Notes: generated from the sequence alone by a model not told the origin. A DNA stretch of 11,687 nt from Hyphomicrobiales bacterium (GCA_017304505.1 JAFKKQ010000421.1:1-11687); one strand, 5' to 3'; positions 1 to 8,648 are shown, counted from the first letter of the stretch. Program-made: numbers and translations.

Positions 1-812
1 TCAAGATCAGCCTGTCGCAGACAGCGGTGGCCCAGCCGCCCTACACTCCCACGCTGGACTGGAGCGCGGGCTGGAACGGCTTGCGCGAATTCGTCGCTGG
101 CCTGTCGTTCGACAGCTACCGGATGCTCTGGTCGGATTCGCTCTATGCGATCTCATATCTGCATAGCGTTGCGATTGCCTCGCTCTCGACCGCCATTCTG
201 CTTCTGATCGGCTATCCGATGGCTTATGGCATAGCGCGATGTTCGCGCCGCATTCAGCCCGTGCTGGTGATAGCGGTGTTCCTGCCGTTTCTCACGGCAT
301 TCCTCATCCGCATCTATGCCTGGATCAACATCCTGCAGCGCGAGGGCCTGCTCAACGACGTGCTGATGGCGCTCGGCATCGTTTCCGAGCCGCTGGTCTG
401 GCTTTCGACCGACACGGCGGTCGTCATCGGCATCGTTTATTCGTACCTGCCGTTCATGGTGCTGCCGCTCTACGCCAGCCTCGAAAAGATGGACGAGTCG
501 CTGCTCGAAGCCGCCGCCGATCTCGGCTGCCCACAATGGAAGGCGTTCTGGCTCGTCACCGTGCCGCTGTCGGCGCCGGGGATCATGGCGGGGGCGCTGC
601 TGTGCTTCATTCCGATTGTCGGCGAGTTCGTCATTCCCGATCTGCTCGGCGGCTCAAGCTCCTTGATGATCGGGCAGACGCTTTGGACCGAATTCTTCCA
701 GAACCGGGACTGGCCAGTTGCGTCCGCGGTCGCCATCGCGCTGCTGGCGATCCTGCTGGTGCCGATCCTGGTCTATCAGCATCTGCAGATGCGCTCGCTG
801 AGGGATGGCTGA
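1..812 (+). CDS. potH: Putrescine/polyamine ABC transporter permease PotH (5' end beyond window)
   Basis: This is an inner-membrane permease subunit of a polyamine importer; it pairs with PotI, a periplasmic binding protein and an ATPase to take up putrescine. The frame is open from the window edge (first full codon at position 3) and its first residues, KISLSQTAVAQPPYTP, match the interior of PotH just after the first membrane helix, so the GTG at 27 is not the true start and roughly 50 N-terminal residues lie outside. About five further hydrophobic segments follow. The EAA loop that docks on the ATPase is visible as EAAADLGCPQWKAF, followed by the family-typical GEFVIPDLLGG and NRDWPVASAVA. 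The stop (810-812) overlaps the ATG of potI by one base, so translation is probably coupled. No damage is seen. The pot assignment is from remembered similarity to E. coli PotH; the exact polyamine is inferred. Confidence 0.9.
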   Translation, partial: KISLSQTAVAQPPYTPTLDWSAGWNGLREFVAGLSFDSYRMLWSDSLYAISYLHSVAIASLSTAILLLIGYPMAYGIARCSRRIQPVLVIAVFLPFLTAFLIRIYAWINILQREGLLNDVLMALGIVSEPLVWLSTDTAVVIGIVYSYLPFMVLPLYASLEKMDESLLEAAADLGCPQWKAFWLVTVPLSAPGIMAGALLCFIPIVGEFVIPDLLGGSSSLMIGQTLWTEFFQNRDWPVASAVAIALLAILLVPILVYQHLQMRSLRDG

Positions 813-1522
813 TGCGCAAGGGCCCGTCGCTCTTCAACGTCACGGCGGTCGCACTCGGCCTTGCTTTCCTGTATCTGCCAATCGCGATCCTGGTGATCTA
901 TTCGTTCAACACCTCGCGGCTGGTGACGGTCTGGGGCGGCTGGTCGACGCGCTGGTATGTCGAGTTGCTGAGCGACAGCGCCATGCTCGAGTTCTGCGGT
1001 CGCACTGCGTTTGCCGCGATGGTCTATGCGCCGCTGGTGATGCCCGAGGTGATCACGGGGCTTTCGCTGCTGCTGCTGTTCGTCGCGCTCAACGTCGATC
1101 GCGGCTTCTGGACGGTCACCATCGCGCACACGACGGTGACGTTGAGTTTTGCGACGGTGGTGATCCAGTCGCGTCTGCTCAGCTTCGACCGCAGCCTGGA
1201 GGAGGCGGCGATGGATCTCGGCTGCCCGCCGTTTCGCACGTTCTGCACCGTGACGCTGCCGCTGATCTTTCCGGCCATCGCCGCCGCGTGGATGCTCGCC
1301 TTCACGCTGTCGTTCGACGATCTGGTGATCGCAAGCTTCAGCACCGGCCCCGGCGCGACCACGCTGCCGATGCGGATCTATTCGGAGGTGCGGCTCGGGG
1401 TGAAGCCGGAGATCAATGCGATCTGCACGATCATGATCGCGGTGGTTGCCGCCGGCGTCATCGTCGCTTCGCTCGCCGGCAAGCGAAGCGAATGGGCGAA
1501 GGCGCAGCTTGTTGCCGGTTGA
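812..1522 (+). CDS. potI: Putrescine/polyamine ABC transporter permease PotI, with apparent internal deletion
   Basis: Second membrane subunit of the polyamine importer begun by potH; its ATG overlaps the potH stop. The 236-residue product shows the PotI hallmarks: LVTVWGGWSTRWY at residues 37-49, APLVMPEVITGLSLLLLFVA at 73-92, an EAA loop EEAAMDLGCPPFRTF at 130-144, and DDLVIASFSTGPGATTLPM at 169-187. E. coli PotI is about 281 residues. Here residue 60 (E, codon 989-991) runs straight into FCGRTAF, whereas the family has about 32 more residues there, covering the second membrane helix and the loop ending near RFGRF. Only about five hydrophobic segments remain instead of six. The frame is kept, so a protein could be made, but an odd helix number would upset topology and function is doubtful. 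A real deletion and a sequencing or assembly error cannot be told apart here. Confidence 0.85.
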   Translation: MRKGPSLFNVTAVALGLAFLYLPIAILVIYSFNTSRLVTVWGGWSTRWYVELLSDSAMLEFCGRTAFAAMVYAPLVMPEVITGLSLLLLFVALNVDRGFWTVTIAHTTVTLSFATVVIQSRLLSFDRSLEEAAMDLGCPPFRTFCTVTLPLIFPAIAAAWMLAFTLSFDDLVIASFSTGPGATTLPMRIYSEVRLGVKPEINAICTIMIAVVAAGVIVASLAGKRSEWAKAQLVAG

Positions 1523-1536
1523 GCGGTGATGCGGCT

Positions 1537-3332
1537 TTACTTTTCCGTCTGCGGACCGGCGGGCGGGCTGATGGCGCCGCCGGTCAGCTTCTCGATGGCG
1601 GAACGCACGGTGTCGCGGGTGTTGCGGTTCTTCACGGCGTTGAGCAAGGGGCTGGCAACCGGCGAACGCATGATCAGCGCCTGGGTGTCCGGCAGCATGA
1701 TCGGGTCGTCCCACGGACCTTGCACCATGAACGGCAATTCGAAGGCCGGGGCTGTATCGCCTGTGCCGGTGGTGGCGAGGGCTGCGACGCCGCGCAGGTC
1801 GAAGTCGCGCGCCGGGATCGAAGCGGAGCCGGACAGTCCCAGCCGCACCTTCGAGCCCTCCAAGCTCACATTCTCGATCGTGGCAATACCATCCGTGATC
1901 TTCAGGTCGACATTGAGCTTCTCGAACGGCGTGCGGCCGTTGCGGAAATCGCCGGTCCCCGACAACGGACGTCGCTCCAGGCGGCGTAGCAGTTGTTCGA
2001 TATTGAGCCCCACCATCGCGCCCTGGCGGCCGGTGAGATTGGCCGATCCGTTCATGGTTCGCGTCAGCCCGAGCATGCTGCTGCCGGTGGCTTCAATGGC
2101 GAGCGACACGTCGCCCCGTCCCTGGAGGCGGCGAAACTGGAACATCTCGCCGAGGCAACTTTCCAGATCGACGTCGGTGAATTGCATTTGGGACTTGAAG
2201 TCGGCGTCCTCGCCGGAGGACGCCAGGGCCAAAGAGCCCTTGAGGATTCCCCCGAACGCCTGAGACTCGCCGATCGTCATGCTGAGCTTGCCGCCCCGCA
2301 GGTTGGTGGCGATGGCGGTGCGTCCCAATTTGACTCGCGCCACGGTGATATGCGCGGCGGACAGCCGCAGGTCGAGGTCGAAACCGGTCAGCCCATCGAC
2401 CGTCAGGGGGACGCGATTCCAGTCGCGCCGATTGCCGGTGAGCAGGCGGATGGTCGAAATGTATGGCGTGAGATCCAACTCGTCGGCCGCAAGCGTGCCT
2501 TGCAGCGTTTGCCGGCCATCGGTGGCAAACGTGAGAACGCCCTCCGCGACGTTGCCGTCGAGTTCGACGTTGACGGCGGAGAGCGCGATGGTGCCGCTGG
2601 TGATGTTGGCTTTGGCCTTGAGCGCGAACCGGCCGAACCCGCCGCCGGTCAGCGGTTTGATGCCGGACCAGCGCAGCGTGTTGCGCAGCGATGCCGCGTC
2701 CGCCGTGAGCACGCCGTCGATCTTCAGCGTCGGCTGTGTGCTCCAGTTGCCTTCGAAAGCGAACTTGAGCGGTGTCCCGTTGAGACGGACCTTCAGGCCC
2801 GAGCGGTCGCCGGCGAGCGCCGCTGCGAAATCGGTGAGCGTGACCGATGTGTCGATCGGCTCGCCGTGCCATGTGACCTGACCGGTGGCGGCGTGGCCGG
2901 CCGATTGGCGGTGGGGCTGAGTCCGCGTGCCAGCGAGTCGATGAGCGCCGCCCAATTTGAATGACCGTGATGGTCGAAGCTGACGTTGATGCGCGGCCGC
3001 ACCAGCGAGACATCGGCGATTTCGATGTGGCCGGCGAGCAGCGGGAAGAAACGCAGCCTCGCCGTCAGCCGGTCGGCGACCACCACCGGCTTGGCGTCGT
3101 CGCCCAGCGTGACGTTGGCGAAGCTCACGGAGCCGGTCGGGAAAAGCGAGACCGCGACATCTCCGCGCAGCATCAGGTCAAGTCCGGTGACGTTGCGGAT
3201 TTCCGCCTTGGCCGCGTCGCGCACCGAATCGGAGGGGATAAGCAGCGCCACGCCGGCCAATGCGGCAAAACCCGCCAGCACAACGGCGCCAACGGCAATT
3301 CCCAAGCGCTTGAAACCGGTGGCCGCGATCAC
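1537..3332 (-). pseudogene. AsmA-family protein, broken by a frame change near 2885-2897
   Basis: AsmA-family proteins are large, membrane-anchored periplasmic proteins linked to outer-membrane assembly and lipid transport. The first part starts at a GTG (3332). It has an N-terminal membrane anchor (about residues 7-33) and typical AsmA sequence (LRGDVAVSLFPTGSVSFANV), and is sensible to about residue 146 (RPATP, near 2895). The rest is in another frame from about 2889 (ATGQVTWHGEPIDTSV) to the TAA at 1537-1539. It includes the C-terminal AsmA region LNIEQLLRRLERRPLSGTGD. The two parts together give about 595 residues; remembered relatives have about 50 more residues at the join (a stretch ending near SISKSFAATG), so a deletion not divisible by three is more likely than a one-base slip. 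Neither half alone would be a complete protein. It lies 122 bp downstream of scoB and converges on potI with a 14-bp gap. Confidence 0.8.
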
Positions 3333-3454
3333 GAGTCGTTCCAGTTAGTCGGCCGGGAAGGCCGAGAGCCGCGGATGATCTGAAACCCGCACGATGGCCG
3401 CTTTCTGTGACCCTTTCGTGGCCGCGCTGCCGGCGGGCGTGTCAGCCCGGCCCG

Positions 3455-4105
<651 letters not shown>

Positions 4106-4110
4106 GATGG

Positions 4111-4116
4111 ACCTCC
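4111..4116 (-). promoter_or_regulatory. Ribosome binding site of scoB
   Basis: GGAGGT on the minus strand, five bases before the scoB ATG and immediately before (downstream of) the scoA stop, so it fixes the scoB start and shows the pair is translated from one message. Confidence 0.7.
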
Positions 4117-4117
4117 C

Positions 4118-4819
4118 TCAGGCGCGCTTGCGAACGGTGCGCTGCTCGATGTGTTTGACGGCGTTCGGCACGTGGATGATGCGCTGGACGTAGACGCCGG
4201 GCGTGACGATGTGGTCGGGTTCGATCTGACCCGGCTCCACCAGGTTTTCGACCTCTGCCACGGTGATCTTGGCAGCGGTCGCCATCATTGGATTGAAGTT
4301 CCGCGCCGTCTTCCGGTAGACCAGATTGCCTTCGGTGTCGCCCTTCCAGGCATGCACCACGGCAAGATCGGCCACGATGCCGCGCTCCATCACATAGCGC
4401 TGGCCGTCGAACTCGCGCTCCTCCTTGCCTTCGGCGATGGTCGTGCCGACGCCGGTGCGTGTGTAGAAGGCGGGGATGCCCGCGCCGCCGGCGCGGATGC
4501 GCTCGGCCAACGTGCCCTGCGGGTTGAATTCGATTTCAAGCTCCCCGGCCAGGAATTGCGTCGCGAAGGTCTTGTTCTCGCCAACATAGGACGAGATCAT
4601 CTTCTTGACCTGCTTGGTGTCGAGCAGAAGGCCGAGGCCGATCCCGTCAACGCCCGCGTTGTTCGAGACGACCGTGAGATTCTTCACGCCGGAATCCCGG
4701 ATCGCCAGGATCAATGTCTCGGGAATGCCGCATAGGCCGAAGCCTCCGGCCATAATCAACATGCCGTCTTTGAGTAAACCGGCCAGCGCCGTTTTGGCGT
4801 CGGGATAGACTTTTTTCAT
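4118..4819 (-). CDS. scoA: Succinyl-CoA:3-ketoacid CoA-transferase subunit A
   Basis: Alpha subunit of the CoA-transferase whose beta subunit is the next gene. It supplies much of the CoA-binding half; the glycine-rich GGFGLCGIPE (about residues 26-35) and SNNAGVDGIGLGLLL are characteristic, as are FNPQGTLAERIRAGGAG and KTARNFNPMMATAA. I chose the ATG at 4819 (MKKVYPDAKTA), which is where relatives begin, giving 233 residues. An upstream TTG at 4849 would add ten residues unlike the family. A modest purine-rich stretch (AAGGGCGG) precedes the ATG. The gap to the upstream iron permease gene is 69 bp with no terminator seen, so read-through from the iron operon is possible. As for subunit B, PcaI-type use in 3-oxoadipate metabolism cannot be excluded. 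Confidence 0.9.
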   Translation of the reverse strand: MKKVYPDAKTALAGLLKDGMLIMAGGFGLCGIPETLILAIRDSGVKNLTVVSNNAGVDGIGLGLLLDTKQVKKMISSYVGENKTFATQFLAGELEIEFNPQGTLAERIRAGGAGIPAFYTRTGVGTTIAEGKEEREFDGQRYVMERGIVADLAVVHAWKGDTEGNLVYRKTARNFNPMMATAAKITVAEVENLVEPGQIEPDHIVTPGVYVQRIIHVPNAVKHIEQRTVRKRA

Positions 4820-4888
4820 GAACACCGCCCTTGCACCGTGCACAGTCAAGCGCTGTCCCTGTTGTGTAGCCGAGGCGGTCGACCGCGA

Positions 4889-6637
4889 TCAAGCACCCCC
4901 GCGCACTGCCGCCGGATTCCGGCGCGCCATTTCCGCGCGCAGGGCAAGGCCCGGCAGGACGGTATCGGCGGCACGGACCATGCGGATCACCGGGACGATA
5001 CCGACCATGACGATGATCAGCGCGGCGAGCGAGCCTTCTTCGAAGCTGCCGCGGGTGGCGAACTGGTAGATGTAGGTCGAAAGCGTTTCGGTGTTGAGCG
5101 GGCGCAGCAGCAGCGTGGCCGGCAACTCCTTGAGACAATCGACGAACACCAGCAGCGCCGCGCCCCAGAGCGCCGGGCGCAGCAACGGCAGGTGGATCGA
5201 GCGCACCAGGCCGGCCGGGCGGGCGCCGGCCGCACGGGCGGCATCGTCGAGATCGACGGGGATGCGGGCGAGGCCGGCCTGCGCCAGCCCGATCGCGATG
5301 GCGAGGAAGCGCACCACATAGGCGCACACCACGGCGGCGCCCGATCCGGCGAGGATAAGGCCGGGCGTCGCGAGCCCCATGATGCGGGCCGCTTCGTTGA
5401 TGATGTTGTCGATGGCCACAAGCGGTGACAGCAGGGCCAGCGCCAGGACGGTTCCGGGCACGGCGTAGCCAAGGCCGGCAATGAATACGGCGAGGGCGGC
5501 GATCGGCCGTCTTACGATCCGCAGGGCCAGCGCTGCGCCGAAGCCGAGCGCCATGATCAGTGCAGTGGCGGCGGCGGCGATCAGCACGGTCGCGAGCGTG
5601 TGACGCCACAAGGCCGGGTCGAAACCGATGAGCAGTCCGCGCGCGGCGACCTCGAATGTGAGGTAAAGCAGCGGCACGGCAAAGCCCAGGCCCACCGGCA
5701 GCAGGCAGGCGGCAAGCGCGAGCAGGCGCGGGGGACCGGCGAGCGCGACGCGTGTGGTATGGCCGGCCCGGATATCGAGGCCGGCGAAGCCATGCCGCCG
5801 CCGGCCGTAATGTTCGAGCGCGATCAGCGCGGCAACCGCGACCAGCATCAGGCACGCAATCTGGGCTGCGCCGGGCAGGCTCGAACGGTTGAGCCAGGTG
5901 GTGAAGACCGACAGCGTCAGGGTCTGCACACCGAAATATTCCGTGGCGCCGATGTCGTTGAGTGCTTCAAGCAGGGCGAGCGCGACGCCCGCCGCGATCG
6001 CCGGCCGGGCCATCGGGAGCGCAATGTCGCGCACCAGCCGCCATTGCGTTGCGCCGAAGCCGCGCGCGGCTTCGAGCAGCGCTACGCTTTGCGTCTGGAA
6101 CATGACGCGCGCCGCGAGATAAACATAGGGATAGAGAACGAAGCCCATCACCAGGATGGCGCCGCCGAGCGAGCGAACCTCCGGAAACCAGTAGTCCGCG
6201 GCGGAGGACCACCCGAACACCGACCGCAACGCCGACTGGACCGGTCCCACGCCGCCGAGCAGGTCGGCGTAAACGTAGGCGACAATATAGGTTGGAAACG
6301 CCAACGGCAGCGGCAGCAGCCAAGCGAATGCATTGCGTCCGGGAAAGTCGTAGGCGGTCACGATCCAGGCTGTGCCTGTGCCGGCAACAACAGTGACGAG
6401 GGCGACGCCTGAGAGCAGCAGCACGGTGTTGAGCGTCGCGCGTGGGATCACATGAGCTGCGAGATGCGGCCACAGATCGTCGTCGCCGGCACCGGCGATC
6501 AGCGCGAGGTTGGCAAGTGGCGCCAGCACCAGTGCGGCGGCCGCGATCAGGAACAACGTGGCGCGCGGGTGCGGCCAGCGCCGCAGGGGCCAGCCGTGGC
6601 GGCGGTCTGAGGCAGCCGGATGCGTCGTCCCGGTCAT
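4889..6637 (-). CDS. Fe(3+) ABC transporter permease, fused two-domain (FbpB/SfuB type)
   Basis: Inner-membrane channel of a ferric-iron importer. The 582-residue product carries two tandem permease domains, as is usual for this family, with about twelve hydrophobic segments. Both ATPase-docking EAA loops are present: EAARGFGATQWRLVRDIALP in the first half and DAARAAGARPAGLVRSIHLP in the second. EALNDIGATEYFGVQTLT and DCLKELPATLLLRPLNTETL are typical of the iron branch. I chose the ATG at 6637. A TTG at 6649 would add four residues but lies in the T-tract of the terminator just upstream. No good Shine-Dalgarno is seen; the only G-rich stretch (GGCGGGGACGG) is in the terminator stem, so hairpin folding might also hide it. 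The gene follows the iron-binding-protein gene; no ATPase gene is in the window. FbpB or AfuB would be reasonable names. It looks intact. Confidence 0.9.
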   Translation of the reverse strand: MTGTTHPAASDRRHGWPLRRWPHPRATLFLIAAAALVLAPLANLALIAGAGDDDLWPHLAAHVIPRATLNTVLLLSGVALVTVVAGTGTAWIVTAYDFPGRNAFAWLLPLPLAFPTYIVAYVYADLLGGVGPVQSALRSVFGWSSAADYWFPEVRSLGGAILVMGFVLYPYVYLAARVMFQTQSVALLEAARGFGATQWRLVRDIALPMARPAIAAGVALALLEALNDIGATEYFGVQTLTLSVFTTWLNRSSLPGAAQIACLMLVAVAALIALEHYGRRRHGFAGLDIRAGHTTRVALAGPPRLLALAACLLPVGLGFAVPLLYLTFEVAARGLLIGFDPALWRHTLATVLIAAAATALIMALGFGAALALRIVRRPIAALAVFIAGLGYAVPGTVLALALLSPLVAIDNIINEAARIMGLATPGLILAGSGAAVVCAYVVRFLAIAIGLAQAGLARIPVDLDDAARAAGARPAGLVRSIHLPLLRPALWGAALLVFVDCLKELPATLLLRPLNTETLSTYIYQFATRGSFEEGSLAALIIVMVGIVPVIRMVRAADTVLPGLALRAEMARRNPAAVRGGA

Positions 6638-6641
6638 GACC

Positions 6642-6678
6642 GTAAACAAAACCGTCCCCGCCGGAGGGCGGGGACGGT
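6642..6678 (-). terminator. Intrinsic terminator between iron-binding-protein and permease genes
   Basis: A perfect 12-bp inverted repeat with a 4-base loop (6651-6678; stem ACCGTCCCCGCC on the plus strand) is followed, in the minus-strand direction, by TTTTGTTT. It starts about 29 bases after the binding-protein stop and ends just before the permease ATG. A GC-rich stem plus T-tract is a classic Rho-independent terminator. Placed here it would let only part of the transcripts continue into the permease gene, the usual way to make more binding protein than membrane subunit. Confidence 0.85.
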
Positions 6679-6707
6679 CGCGTCGGCGCGCGGCGGTCGC
6701 GGCGTCA

Positions 6708-7613
6708 TCAATTGTCGAAGCCGACCTTGTCGACCAGGGCCGAGGCCTTCTTCCGGTTGGCGGCCACTTGCGACAATGGCATCGGATCGGCCTGGAGCGC
6801 GCCGTAGCCGGCGATGGTCTTGTTGATCGGGACCCCGGCCCGGATCGGGTATTCGTAAGTCATGTCGGCGTGCATCGGCTGCGCCTGCGCTCCGACCATC
6901 CACTCGATGAACTTGACGCCGTTGGCCTTGTTCGGCGCCGTCTTGATCAGCGCCACGCCGGAAACGTTCACATGGGTGCCGCCGCCCTGAAACGTTGGCA
7001 GGATCACCTTGGTCGCATCGGCCCAGGGTTTCTTGTCGGCATCCTTATCGTTCATCAACGCCCAATAGTAAGTGTTGCCGATGCCGAGATCGCACTTGCC
7101 GGCCGCGATGTCGCGCGCCGTCTCGCGGTCGCCGCCGGACGGCTTCTGCGCGAGATTGGCTTTGAGGCCCTTCAGCCATTCTTCCGCTTTGGCTTCACCG
7201 TGCTTGGCGATCACGGCGGCGAACAGCGCATTATTGTACATGTGCTGACCGGAGCGGATGCAGATCTTGCCCTTCCACTTCGGATCGGCCAGTTCTTCAT
7301 AGGTGATCGAGGTCTGGGGCACGCGCACCTTCGAGGCGTAGACCACACGCGCACGCATCGCGGCCGCGGTCCATTGGCCGTTCGGATCGCGGTAGGCCAC
7401 CGGCACCACCTCCTCGACCATCTTGGAGTTGAGTGCCTGGGTGATGCCGCTTTCCACCGCGGCCTCGAGCCGGGCAATGTCCACGGTGAGGAGCACGTCG
7501 GCGGGGCTGTTGCCGCCTTCCGCCTTGATGCGCTGCTCAAGGCCGGAACTGGCCGAGATGACGTTGACCTTGATGCCGGTGTCCTTGGTGAATGCCTCGA
7601 ACAACGGCTGCAC
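6708..7613 (-). CDS. Fe(3+) ABC transporter substrate-binding protein, 5' end apparently damaged
   Basis: Periplasmic ferric-iron-binding protein (FbpA/FutA type) that would deliver iron to the permease encoded next. The body is complete: FEAFTKDTGIKVNV, SSGLEQRIKAEG, NSPADVLLTVDIARL, RSGQHMYNNALFAAV and the paired iron-ligand tyrosines in GNTYYWALM (Y182, Y183 counted from the GTG at 7613), ending VDKVGFDN. The GTG at 7613 cuts into the mature domain. The frame stays open upstream to a TAG at 7704-7706, and those codons still encode family sequence (DLYIYSYRESKLVQP), so the coding region must begin further up. Yet no ATG, and no hydrophobic signal peptide, occurs in that stretch. The leader and start codon therefore seem to be missing, and the product, if made, may not be exported. 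Function of the family is clear; functionality of this copy is not. Confidence 0.85.
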   Translation of the reverse strand: MQPLFEAFTKDTGIKVNVISASSGLEQRIKAEGGNSPADVLLTVDIARLEAAVESGITQALNSKMVEEVVPVAYRDPNGQWTAAAMRARVVYASKVRVPQTSITYEELADPKWKGKICIRSGQHMYNNALFAAVIAKHGEAKAEEWLKGLKANLAQKPSGGDRETARDIAAGKCDLGIGNTYYWALMNDKDADKKPWADATKVILPTFQGGGTHVNVSGVALIKTAPNKANGVKFIEWMVGAQAQPMHADMTYEYPIRAGVPINKTIAGYGALQADPMPLSQVAANRKKASALVDKVGFDN

Positions 7614-7763
7614 CAGCTTGCTCTCGCGATAGCTGTAGATGTACAGGTCTCCCGTCGACGTTATCGCCGGCAGGTGTCGCCCCCGCCAAGCTCGCGGATG
7701 TAGCTAGGACACCGCGTCAACCGGTCAAGGTATCGGTTCGTATCCGGCCCGAACTCTGGAGCA

Positions 7764-7769
7764 ATTATC
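7764..7769 (-). promoter_or_regulatory. Possible -10 element for the iron-binding-protein gene
   Basis: GATAAT on the minus strand matches five of six bases of the TATAAT consensus. It lies 13 bases past the ICE-like palindrome, which would then cover the -35 area. No well-spaced -35 hexamer stands out, so this is tentative. An alternative pair is TTGACC with TAGCTA nearer the gene (about 7704-7731). Confidence 0.25.
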
Positions 7770-7782
7770 AACAGCGGCCAGA

Positions 7783-7799
7783 TTTAGAACCGATCAAAA
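7783..7799. promoter_or_regulatory. Iron control element (Irr/ICE-like box)
   Basis: The plus strand reads TTTAGAA-CCG-ATCAAAA. The Irr box (ICE) of rhizobia is, from memory, close to TTTAGAA-N3-TTCTAAA. One half matches fully and the other in five of seven positions, so 12 of 14. It sits in the otherwise empty 7704-7895 interval upstream of the iron-binding-protein gene, where control by the heme-responsive regulator Irr would be expected. I see no other gene in this interval. Confidence 0.55.
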
Positions 7800-7895
7800 C
7801 TTGGGGCTTGTCGATTGAGATGTCGTGTTGAATTGCAGACACCGGTCCGATCGTTCGAGGGGAGTCTTTGTCGCGTCATAAGGACACAGCGTCAC

Positions 7896-8636
7896 CTATC
7901 CGCCCGGTGGCCGGTGAAGCGGCGGCTCCGCGTCGGCGATCTCGGCGATCAGCTTCCTGATGATGGCTTGACCAAAGGAATTGAAGTCCTGGGCGACGAT
8001 CACGAATGCGCTCGGTCCGCCGATCACGTTGGTCCGGTAATAGTTTGCCAGTCCGCCGCTCGGATTGGTGTGTTCCGGATTCCACGTCATCGGCCGGTCA
8101 CTGAGAATCACCAGCCCGTTGATGGTGACGCCTGCGGCAACCGCTTCGTCACGGGCAAGCGCGACATCGCGACCGGAGTTGTTGGTGCCGTCGCCGGACA
8201 CATCGATTGTCCTGCGCGGCGCGTCGTAGGGCGCGCGTGCGAGCACGCTCATGGAAAAATCGATGCCGCCGCTGATCGACGTGCGCTCGGCGAACGAGCG
8301 CGGCAGTTCGAGCAACTGGTCGCCGAACCGCCGCGCGGCAGCGGCGCCGTCGATCAGCGTCCAGTCGATCAGCAGCTTTTGCGAGCCGGCGCCGGACCAT
8401 TCCACGAAAGCCACCGCGATACGGCGATGGCGGCCGGTGGTGATGGCTTCCAGCACGCGCGGATCGGCGATGGCCGCGGCGTAGCCTTCGCGCTGAAGCT
8501 GGAATTTTGCCTGGTCGATGCTGCGCGATACGTCGGCAGCGAACACCAGGAGCAGGTCGGCCGGTTCGGCGGCCCGCGCCGCCGGACCCGCCGAAAGCAG
8601 CGCAAACAGCACGAGCAACGACCGCAGTGCACGCAT
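7896..8636 (-). CDS. DUF1194 domain protein, exported von Willebrand factor A-like
   Basis: A 246-residue protein of the DUF1194 family, whose function is not known. It starts with a clear signal peptide (MRALRSLLVLFALLSAGPAARA, likely cut after ARA near residue 22), so it should act outside the cytoplasm. The rest looks like a von Willebrand A domain with a complete metal-ion site: D35, S37 and S39 in DVSRS, T119 in RTSISGG, and D149 in VSGDGTNNSG. Such sites bind Mg or Mn and mediate protein contacts. The start is well fixed: GGAGG (8644-8648) is seven bases before the ATG. It lies 84 bp after the hydrolase gene, in the same direction, and could be co-transcribed with it; only a weak GC-rich hairpin (near 8689-8702) lies between. 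Family call is firm, role unknown. Confidence 0.85.
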   Translation of the reverse strand: MRALRSLLVLFALLSAGPAARAAEPADLLLVFAADVSRSIDQAKFQLQREGYAAAIADPRVLEAITTGRHRRIAVAFVEWSGAGSQKLLIDWTLIDGAAAARRFGDQLLELPRSFAERTSISGGIDFSMSVLARAPYDAPRRTIDVSGDGTNNSGRDVALARDEAVAAGVTINGLVILSDRPMTWNPEHTNPSGGLANYYRTNVIGGPSAFVIVAQDFNSFGQAIIRKLIAEIADAEPPLHRPPGG

Positions 8637-8643
8637 CGACGCG

Positions 8644-8648
8644 CCTCC
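8644..8648 (-). promoter_or_regulatory. Ribosome binding site of the DUF1194 gene
   Basis: GGAGG on the minus strand, seven bases before the ATG at 8636, supporting that start. Confidence 0.6.

Noticed and set aside
776..1714. Minus-strand open frame of 312 codons opposite potI
   Set aside because: Arg/His-rich composition with no recognisable domain; antisense to a clear PotI and running past its end into the asmA-like gene.
3434..3449. Hairpin after scoB (CGGGC/GCCCG) as a terminator
   Set aside because: Only five base pairs and no T-tract; not enough to call.
4647..5855. Minus-strand open frame of 402 codons overlapping the permease and scoA in another frame
   Set aside because: Arg/Pro/Ala-rich shadow; the overlapping frames have full-length family matches.
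6638..6649. TTG at 6649 as the permease start
   Set aside because: It lies in the terminator T-tract, adds only four residues, and an ATG follows at 6637.
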